Assembly (NCBI RefSeq): GCF_029227915.1
Contig: NC_079885.1
Coordinates: forward strand, 372,001 to 436,000
Direction of reading: 5' to 3'
Source: Hydractinia symbiolongicarpus
Lineage: Eukaryota > Cnidaria > Hydrozoa > Anthoathecata > Hydractiniidae
Length of the DNA: 64,000 nucleotides
In this document: in pieces, positions 41,179 to 50,300 of the stretch
How the letters are laid out: every line of letters begins with the position of its first letter
Position numbering within the stretch: the first letter of the stretch is position 1
Position numbers and translations under genes: made by a program
The notes under the pieces: generated by a model
Seen by the model: the letters and a program-made list of their open reading frames with translations, nothing else
Database searches by the model: none
Told to the model about the DNA's origin: nothing

Positions 41179-44100
41179 AAAAATGTTTTCATTTTTGATG
41201 AGACGCTGAATAAAAGAAGTTTAATCGCCGGCAAACGAAAACCCGCAATTTCCCATAAATCCCGGGCTTGGCCCGTATAGTCAAAAGTATACAAAGAAAG
41301 TACCCAGGGAGTAAACTCATTTCTCGAACGATTTTTTATATTATTTTTTTACCACTAAACGCATGAGACTCGTAGTTTTCAAAAATATTTTCATATTTGA
41401 TGGGACGCTGAATAAAAGAAGTTTAATCGCCGGCAAACAAAAATCCGCGATTTCCCGTAAATCCCGGGCTTGGCCCGTATAGTCAAAAGTATACAAAGAA
41501 AGTACCCAGGGAGTAAAGTATTTCCCGAACGATTTTTTATATTATTTTTTTACCACTAAACGCATGAGACTCGTAGTTTTCAAAAATATTTTCATATTTG
41601 ATGGGACGCTGAATAAAAGAAGTTTAATCGCCGGCAAACGAAAACCCGCGATTTCTCGTAAATCCCGGCTTGGCCCGTATAGTCAAAAGTATACAAAGAA
41701 AGTACCCAGGGAGTAAACTCATTTCCCGAACGATTTTTTAAATTATTTTTTCAACACTAAAACGCATGAGACTTGTAGTTTTCAAAAATGTTTTCATTTT
41801 TGATGAGACGCTGAATAAAAGCAGTTTAATCGCCGGCAAACGAAAACCCGCGATTTCCCGTAAATCCTGGACTCGGCCCGTATAGTCAAAAGTATACAAA
41901 GAAAGTACCCAAGGAGTAAACTCATTTCCCAAAAGATTATTTAAATTATTATTTCACCACTAAAACACATAAGACTTGTAGTTTTTAAAAATGTTTTTAT
42001 TTTTGATGAGACGCTGAATAAAAGAAGTTTAATCGCCGGCAAACGAAAACCCGCGATTTCCCGTAAATCCCGGCTTGGCCCGTATAGTCAAAAGTATACA
42101 AAAGAAAGGACCCAGGGAGTAAACTCATTTCCCGAACGATTTTTTAAATTATTTTTTCACCACTAAAACGCATGAGACTTGTAGTTCTCAAAAATATTTT
42201 CATTTTTGATGAGACGCTGAATAAAAGCAGTTTAATCGCCGGCAAACGAAAACCTGCGATTTCCCTAAATCCCGGACTCGGCCCGTATAGTCAAAAGTAT
42301 ACAAAGAAAGTACCCAGGGAGTAAACTCATTTCCAGAACGATTTTTCAAATTATTTTTTCACCACTGAAACGCATAAGACTTGTAGTTTTTAAAAATGTT
42401 TTCATTTTTGATGAGACGCTGAATAAAAGAAGTTTAATCGCCGGCAAACGAAAACCTGCGATTTCCCGTAAATCCCGGGCTTGGCCCGTATAGTCAAAAG
42501 TATACAAATAAAGCACCCAGGGAGTAAACTCATTTCCCGAACGATTTTTTATATTATTTTTTTACCACTAAACGCATGAGACTTGTAGTTTTCAAAAATA
42601 TTTTCATATTTGATGGGACGCTGAATAAAAGAAGTTTAATCGCCGGCAAACGAAAATCCGCGATTTCCCGTAAATCGCGGACTCGGCCCGTATAGTCAAA
42701 AGTATACAAAGAAAGTACCCAGGTAGTAAACTCATATCCCGAACGAATTATTTTTTCACCACTAAAACGCATGAGACTTGTAGTTTTTAAAAATGTTTTC
42801 ATTTTTGATGAGACGCTGAATAAAAGAAGTTTAATCGCCGGCAAACGAAAACCTGCGATTTCCCGTAAATCCTGGACTCGGACCGTATAGTCAAAAGTAT
42901 ACAAAAAAGTACCCAGGGAGTAAGCTCATTTCCCAAACGATTTTTTAAATTATTATTTCACCACTAAAACGCATGAGACTTGTAGTTTTCAAGAATATTT
43001 TCATTTTTGATGAGACGCTGAATAAAAGCAGTTTAATCGCCGGCAAACGAAAACCCGCGATTTCCCGTAAATCCCGGACTTGGCACGTATAGTCGAATGT
43101 ATACAAAGAAAGTACCCTGTGAGTAAACTCATTTCGAGAACGATTTTTTAAATTATTTTTTCACCACTAAAACGCATGAGACTTGTAGTTTTCAAAAATG
43201 TTTTCATTTTTGATCAGACGCTGAATAAAAGCAGTTTTATCGCCGGCAAACGAAAACCTGCGATTTCCCTAAATCCCGGACTCGGCCCGTATAGTCAAAA
43301 GTATACAAAGAAGGTACTCAGGGAGTAAACTCATTTCCAGAACGATTTTTTAAATTACTTTTTCACCACTAAAACGCATAAGACTTGTAGTTTTTAAAAA
43401 TGTTTTCATTTTTGATGAGACGCTGAATAAAAGAAGTTTAATCGCCGGCAAACGAAAACCCGCGATTTCTCGTAAATCCCGGCTTGGCCCGTATAGTCAA
43501 AAGTATACAAAAGAAAGTACCCAGGGAGTAAACTCATTTCCCGAACGATTTTTTAAATTATTTTTTCACCACTAAAACGCATGAGACTTGTAGTTTTCAA
43601 AAATGTTTTCATTTTTGATGAGACGTTGAGTAAAAGAAGTTTAATCGCCGGCAAACGAAAACCCGCGATTTCCCGTAAATCCCGGCTTTTCCAGAACGAT
43701 TTTTTAAATTATTTTTTCACCACTAAAACACATGAGACTTGTAGTTCTCAAAAATGTTTTCATTTTTGATGAGACGCTGAATAAAAGCAGTTTAATTGCC
43801 GGCAAACGAAAACCTGCGATTTCCCTAAATCCTGGACTCGGCCCGTATAGTCAAAAGTATACAAAGAAGGTACCCAGGGAGTAAACTCATTTCCAGAACG
43901 ATTTTTTAAATTATTTTTTCACCACTAAAACGCATAAGACTTGTAGTTTTTAAAAATGTTTTCATTTTTGATGAGACGCTGAATAAAAGAAGTTTAATCG
44001 CCGGCAAACGAAAACCCGCGATTTCCCGTAAATCCCGGGCTTGGCCCGTATAGTCGAATGTATACAAAGAAAGTACCCTGTGAGTAAACTCATTTCCAGA

Positions 44101-45969
44101 ACGATTTTTTAAATTATTTTTTCACCACTAAAACGCATGAGACTTGTAGTTTTCAAAAATGTTTTCATTTTTGATGAGAAGCTGAATAAAAGAAGTTTAA
44201 TCGCCGGCAAACGAAAACCCGCGATTACCCGTAAATCCCGGCTTGGCCCGTATAGTCAAAAGTATACAAAGAAAGTACCCAGGGAGTAAACTCATTTCCC
44301 GAACGATTTTTTAAATTATTTTTTCACCACTAAAACGCATGAGACTTGTAGTTTTCAAAAATGTTTTCATTTTTGATGAGACGCTGAATAAAAGAAGTTT
44401 AATCGCCGGCAAACGAAAACCCGCGATTTCCCGTAAATCCCGGCTTGGCCCGTATAGTCAAAAGTATACAAAGAAAGTACCCAGGGGGTAAACTTATTTC
44501 CCGAACGATTTTTTAAATTATTTTTTCACCACTAAAACGCATGAGACTTGTAGTTTTCAAAAATGTTTTCATTTTTGATGAGACGCTGAATAAAAGAAGT
44601 TTAATCGCCGGCAAACGAAAACCCTCGATTTTGCCGTAAATCCCGGCTTGGCACGTATAGTCGAATGTATACAAAGAAAGTACCCTGTGAGTAAACTCAT
44701 TTCCGGAACGATTTTTTAAATTATTTTTTCACCACTATAACGCATGAGACTTGTAGTTTTCAAAAATGTTTTCATTTTTGATGAGACGCTGAATAAAAGA
44801 AGTTTAATCGCCGGCAAACGAAAACCCGCGATTTCCCGAAAATCCAGGGCTTGGCCCGTATAGTCAAAAGTATACAAAGAAAGTACCCAGGGAGTAAAGT
44901 ATTTCCCGAACGATTTTTTATATTATTTTTTTACCACTAAACGCATGAGACTCGTAGTTTTCAAAAATATTTTCATATTTGATGGGACGCTGAATAAAAG
45001 AAGTTTAATCGCCGGCAAACGAGAACCCGCGATTTCTCGTAAATCCCGGCTTGGCCCGTATAGTCAAAAGTATACAAAGAAAGTACCCAGGGAGTAAACT
45101 CATTTCCCGAACGATTTTTTAAATTATTTTTTCACCACTAAAACGCATGAGACTTGTAGTTTTCAAAAATGTTTTCATTTTTGATGAGACGCTGAATAAA
45201 AGAAGTTTAATAGCCGGCAAACGAAAACCCGCGATTTCCCGCAAATCCCGGGCTTGGCACGTATAATCGAATGTATACAAAGAAAGTACCCTGTGAGTAA
45301 ACTCATTTCCAGAACGATTTTTTAAATTATTTCTTCACCACTAAAGCCCATGAGACTTGTAGTTTTTAAAAATGTTTTCATTTTTGATGAGACGCTGAAT
45401 AAAAGAAGTTTAATCGCCGGCAAACGAAAACCCGCGATTTCCCGTAAATCCCGGCTTGGCCCGTATAGTCAAAAGTATACAAAGAAAGTACCCAGGGAGT
45501 AAACTCATTTCCCGAACGATTTTTTAAATTATTTTTTCACCACTAAAACGCATGAGACTTGTAGTTTTCAAAAATGTTTTCATTTTTGATGAGACGCTGA
45601 ATAAAAGCAGTTTAATCGCCGGCAAACGAAAACTTGCGATTTCCCTAAATCCCGGAATCGGCACGTATAGTCAAAAGTATACAAAGAAAGTACCCAGGGA
45701 GTAAACGCATTTCCAGAACGATTTTTTAAATTATTTTTTCACCACTAAAGCCCATGAGACTTGTAGTTTTTAAAAATTTTTTCATTTTTGATGAGACGCT
45801 GAATAAGAGAAGTTTAATCGCCGGCAAACAAAAACCCGCGATTTCCCGTAAATCCCGGGCTTGGCCCGTAGAGTCAAAAGTATACAAAGAAAGTACCCTG
45901 GGAGTAAACTCATTTCCAGAACGATTTTTTAAATTATTTTTTCAGCACTAAAACGCATAAGACTTGTAG

Positions 45970-45971
45970 TT
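45970..45971. repeat. Target-site duplication, left copy (TT)
   Basis: The uninterrupted site at 41,171-41,185 reads TAG-TTTTT-AAAAATG. The left flank here ends TAG-TT and the right flank starts TTTTT-AAAAATG, a net gain of two T. A 2-bp duplication is the simplest reading; the T-run leaves slippage possible. Confidence 0.6.
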
Positions 45972-45998
45972 CTCGGGCAACTTACGGACAGTCTCCAA
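45972..45998 (+). repeat. Left terminal inverted repeat (27 bp)
   Basis: It begins CTCGGGCAACTTACGG and ends GTCTCCAA. It is the exact reverse complement of 53,302-53,328, with no mismatch. The satellite sequence stops abruptly just before it. Confidence 0.97.
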
Positions 45999-46333
45999 AA
46001 CGTGGTTTTACTAAGCGCACCAACCTGACTGATAATAAAACATCCTGGTTTTTTTTATTCGTTCAGGTGAAGGATCGATTTTTGAAAAAAAGCTGTTTAA
46101 AATTTTTTAGTTGTATTTAAGTCGATATAGCCTCGCTTTCGTGATTTTATTCACCTTTTTAATTCGGTAAAACCCATATAAATAAATACGCGATCAACTA
46201 TAAACGGCTTTTTTTTAAGTCGTCGACATATTATCTGTGGATTAAAAAAATATCCGATGATGCCACATACCCCTAAGTGGTGCGAACTGTAAAACACGAC
46301 GTTTTCTTTGATTTTTCGTCATTTTCAGTACTT

Positions 46334-46341
46334 TGACGTCA
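46334..46341. promoter_or_regulatory. CRE-type palindrome TGACGTCA
   Basis: A perfect 8-bp consensus for CREB/ATF-type bZIP factors. It lies about 40 bp before a TATA-like box and 138 bp before the predicted start codon. An 8-mer can occur by chance in 480 bp, but the spacing is promoter-like. Confidence 0.4.
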
Positions 46342-46372
46342 TTTTTACTACGGTGTCGGATTTTTTTCCCGT

Positions 46373-46382
46373 TATATTAAAA
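46373..46382 (+). promoter_or_regulatory. TATA-like box
   Basis: TATATTAAAA about 97 bp before the predicted ATG, in the 5' region of the element. It would put transcription start near 46,405-46,415. The surrounding DNA is AT-rich, so confidence is low. Confidence 0.35.
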
Positions 46383-46478
46383 GACGCGCAAAAACTGCGG
46401 GAAAAGAAAAACATAAATATGGTAGCTTCAGCGGGAAATTTTTTTTGTGGAATAAAGTAAGAACGAATAACGAATATC

Positions 46479-47364
46479 ATGGCAAACGTTTTTGAATGCG
46501 CTTTTATGCGTGCTGAAGTATTGAATGGGATGAAAAATATAAGTCATCATCACTGTGACTTGCGTTTTTCAAATTTTATGGCGATGTTTCCTGATGTATC
46601 CATAACGAAAAATCATTTTGACAGAAAGTCCAAGGAACTTACTGCGTTTGTGAGAAAAAAAAAGTGGAACGGTAAAGTAAGGGAAAAATACCTAGATGAT
46701 TTTTCTCAAGACAATTGGAAGAAACTCAAAGATAATGAGAAGATTAGGCATACTATACATGCATGTCAAGCATGCAGTTTATTAGAAAAAAATAAAAATA
46801 CATTTCCTGTTTCAACATCACACAGAACAAAAAAAATCAACAATGTTAAAAAACCATTAACAGATATATCAAACACTGTAAATAGTACGAATAATAAAAC
46901 TCCAACTACAACAAATAATACGTCCACACCTGTAAATGTAACATATAACAACATATCAACGATTACTACTCCAAACAGTATCAACACAACACCAGTTCAT
47001 CCAATCACCATAAATTTGACAATTCCTCAAACAAAGACTGACATGTCATATATGAAAACAACGGCAGAATCTGTACTTAATAGTATCAACTCAAAATGGG
47101 ACAGTATATATGACACTCCATTCACAAAGGTTCTCACAAAGGTCAAATCAGCTAATATTGCTCAAGTGAAGTCCAAGTCTGATAAAAAGAAAGAGCTTAG
47201 AGAACGGAATAAAATAATAAAAAAATCCTTGGAAAAAAAATGTTTTGGTGAAAATAAAGCAACAGACACAATCTTTGGCATCAGACAATCAAAAGCTTCC
47301 TACAAAAAATCAAGATCGATTCAATACTTTGAAAGTAAAGAAAATTCAATTAAAAGAATGATAG
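46479..47364 (+). CDS. Exon 1: His/Cys-rich N-terminus and Asn/Thr-rich linker
   Basis: Starts at ATG in a strong context. Residues 7, 26, 96 and 99 are Cys, with HHHC at 23-26 and HACQAC at 94-99, a possible zinc-binding arrangement of no family I recognise. Aromatic and basic residues (KKKWNGKVREKYLDDF near 60-75) suggest a folded nucleic-acid-binding unit. About residues 115-200 are low-complexity Asn/Thr. After that comes a lysine-rich stretch with KKKELRERNKIIKKSLEKK, a plausible nuclear-localisation or coiled region. The donor is ATAG-GTATAG, phase 1. Unspliced, the frame runs to a stop at 47,387, so this could alternatively be a separate 302-residue protein. The exact phase fit with exon 2 favours splicing. 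Confidence 0.65.
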
Positions 47365-50300
47365 GTATAGCTATATATATTTTTTAATTTTAATCTTTCA
47401 CCTGTACTGTATCTCCATTCACCTACAGGCACTGGTTTTTCTTGAATGGTATTATTTTATTGTTGCATTTTTTGAATATAAATTTATAAATAATTATATA
47501 CACGCATATATATATATATAAACAAATATTAAAATGAAAAAATAAGCAATCAACATATATCATGATGAAGTATATAACCCCACGAAATTAACACGCAGAA
47601 ATAATTAAAACTATGTTATGAAAATAAGTTGCTGTGTGAATAAATGCAAAAAAAATAGCAAAAATAAATAAAACCTTAGGTTCGTAGAATTCAGTCTCGC
47701 AAATCATTATTGACTAAACTAAAAACTGTAAAAATTATTTTAAACAAAATATATTAAGGAGTTGTTTCTAACCATAGGGCGGACAAAATTACAACAAAAT
47801 CAAGACGTAGATGACACACCAATCAAGAAAAAACGACATAGTCCAGATCCAAACAAATTAAATTTCGATCGTCATGCTCTACTTGAAGAAGTGTTAGGAA
47901 TGGATGTTGGTAGTAAGGTATATCTTCATGTATCTGTTAACATTTGTGTTGAACACATTGCCATTTATATCATTGTCCAATTTTGAACAAAAAAATAACT
48001 TGTGTGACACATCGATTTATTTCCTCTTGCAGATAAATTACTCTGACTTGGCCCGAAAATATCATATACCTGGAACTACTGGAAATACAGTTGTTAAGGA
48101 ATTTCTCGAAGATAACGGTGTTGATTTATCAAAATTTGCAAACAATTTTGTTAACCCATGCAAATATCGTCGAAAATATGAAAAGTTTCCACGTGAGTAC
48201 CTAAAAAAAAGAAGAATTGATATATAATGTACGCTTCCAACATTGTGTCTTGTCATCAAATCTGTATAATTTATAGCAAAAGATTCTTAAATTCTTTCAA
48301 GTGTTACAGTAGATTTCTGTGTGTAGAACAATGTTTACCTAAAACACATTGCATCTTCACAATACTTTTAGAAATATGTATTATACAAAAAGAGGATGTA
48401 TATATCGTAGCGTTTGTACAATCAACTTAACATTCCTTGTTCAGAAAGAGAGATATTGAGAACATTTCATTTTTTACAGATGGAAGTGGAGTGTCGGTTC
48501 CTATGCCCCCTACATTTGAAAAAATAAAAGAGGAGATACTGAAGAAGATTGAATCTGGAGATATTCTATTAGGATCTTTGGTTGAGCCAAAAAAATATAA
48601 AAAAGCTGTGATAAAGAATGGAGTGATTTTCAATGAAGAATTCACAGTATCTGGTCGTTGTATACCACTGAGTGACATTCGCAGAAAGATTTTTGAAGAA
48701 CATCAAAGTTTGGGGATTATGAGAAATCCAAAAGGTGCTTTGACAAGATACTTCATACTATGGTCTGATCATGCATCACTTTTGAGTGCTGGCCATTTAC
48801 TATTGACTGTCAAAGTTGTTTACGATGACAAGTTATTTTATACAGATGAGGAAATGTATGCAAAAACAGGTATGTCATTTAGAAGTATTGTTATTGATCA
48901 CCAAAATTCTAGATATCTAAAATCAAAAATATTTACTTCTTTTACTTTGATAGTAGACATTAAATGCCACTTAATAATGTTCGCTAAATTAAATTTTAGG
49001 AATTTGTCATGATGTTCAAGAACTTGTGGAGCGTCCATCCGTTTATATTATTGGTTTTGCCCAGGATAGCATTGCAGAGAAGCTTTCATATGTCGAAACC
49101 AGACTTAATGACATTAGAAAATTGTCTGACCCATTAATTGTCAATGATAAGAAAGTGGTTGATGTGATAAGGTTTTTTCATGGTATGTTGATGGAATTCA
49201 ATTCACACAAGTTTAATCTGCATAATGCAACAATTTATTTAAAAAAGGATAACAGGAATTCATTTATATTTTAGGTGACCATCCTGAAATACAATACGAG
49301 AGTGGTAACTCTCATGGTGGAAACTTTCCCTGTCTTTGTGGATGCAAAAAATCAAGATTTACAGATATAGCCCATGTCTACAGTAACAAAATAGTGTCCT
49401 TGGAACAAAGAAGGAAGAAGGTACATAAATTTCAAAATAAGTTGTTCGTTATTTGTAATTTTGACAAAAAGTATAGAAAATTATTTATTCCAGGTAAATG
49501 AAACAAAATATGAATGACAAATTTATAGATTTCTATTACATAACATTAACTATTTTTAACTAACTATTTTTGATTATTTTAGGTAATATCAGGCCCAGCA
49601 GGACAACAACAAAAAGCTGTGTCTCCATTTCAACAACTCAATGTGGAGAAACTGGGTCTTGAAGTAAATTACAGAAACCTTGACCGTGACTTACCAGTTC
49701 ATCAAAAGTTGCACAAAAAGGACCTTGAACAGCTACTAAAAAATCATTTGACAGGTTAGGGCTATTTTATTTTTGATAAACTAAAATAACTTTTGCAAAT
49801 TTTGGCCTTTTTCGCAAAAGTTTTATATAAGTTGATGTTAGTTGATATTTGTCTGAAAATTTTTCTACAAATAAAGCAAAAGAAAATCAGATATGTTGAG
49901 GAAAATTGAAAAGCATAAAAACAATTCTGATTTTATTTTCAAAATTACACTCATTAAAATTTATAAATTCAGTCAACAATTTTTTTTAAAGGAATTATCC
50001 GTGTTCCAGCTCTTTGCTTTGGAAATGAACATAGTACAATGGAGTCCTTGAATCTTGCTAATTATGAAGTGATGCCGATTGAACCACTGCATGATTGTAA
50101 AGGACATATCAAGAATTTGTGGGATGTTTTGCATGAAGTGTTGACACCTCAAGAGAATAAAATTTTTCAACAGTCCCTAGATGCCACATATGGTTCGAAG
50201 GACAAGGTGAGAGGATCTGACTATCGGCTGTCATCAATAGTTGTTTACCAATCAATGCAAAGCACTTGCAGAAAGGAAATCAAAGAGTTGTTGTACACAT

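Larger units (their letters stand above)
1..45971. repeat. 203-bp satellite array, left part
   Basis: The whole interval is head-to-tail copies of one monomer of about 203 bp, roughly 226 copies, all in the same orientation. Each copy reads, in order, an AT-rich start (CGATTTTTTAAATTATT), CACCACTAAAACGCATGAGA, a T/A-tract hairpin, GAGACGCTGAATAAAAG, a GC-rich middle around CGCCGGCAAACGAAAAC, the segment CCCGTAAATCCCGGACTCGG, then GTATAGTCAAAAGTATAC and CCCAGGGAGTAAACTCATT. Copies differ by scattered substitutions and 1-2 base indels. Because 203 is not a multiple of three, no frame stays open across copies, which argues against coding. The array starts before base 1. Abundant satellites like this are typical of centromeric, pericentromeric or subtelomeric heterochromatin, but nothing here says which. 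Confidence 0.97.
40540..45971. repeat. Satellite block duplicated at offset 4,796 bp and interrupted by the transposon
   Basis: About 40,740-41,173 matches about 45,536-45,969 (offset 4,796). Shared marks are GAAAACTTGCGATTTCCC with CCCGGAATCGGCAC, GAATAAGAGAAG and CGTAGAGTCAAAAG. The first copy continues unbroken at 41,174, while the second is cut by the transposon. Irregular monomers occur at about 42,737 (about 8 bp lost from the AT-rich start) and 43,687 (about 50 bp lost, joining CCCGGCTT to TTCCAGAACG). Confidence 0.8.
45999..46478 (+). promoter_or_regulatory. 5' noncoding region of the transposon
   Basis: 480 bp between the left inverted repeat and the first ATG. It holds AT-rich runs, a TGACGTCA palindrome, a TATA-like TATATTAAAA and no substantial open frame. 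The segment right after the inverted repeat (AAAACGTGGT, 45,997-46,006) resembles the AAAACGCGGTA repeats near the right end. The transposase promoter is presumably here, inferred from position. Confidence 0.5.

Noticed and set aside
42554-42904. 116-residue minus-strand frame
   Set aside because: Two adjacent monomers happen to share a frame because of small deletions near 42,737 and 42,904. It contains the same monomer translation twice and has no independent support.
1-45971. CRISPR-like regular repeats
   Set aside because: The whole 203-bp unit is repeated with no unique spacers, in a eukaryotic satellite context.
45965-45980. TTAA target duplication (Kolobok or piggyBac)
   Set aside because: TTAA exists in the empty site, but the left flank ends TAGTT and the right begins TTTTTAAAAATG; no TTAA borders the left inverted repeat.
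46766-46987. 73-residue hydrophobic minus-strand frame
   Set aside because: It is the antisense of the Asn/Thr-rich linker of exon 1; antisense of AAT/ACA codons gives Val/Leu/Ile/Phe automatically.
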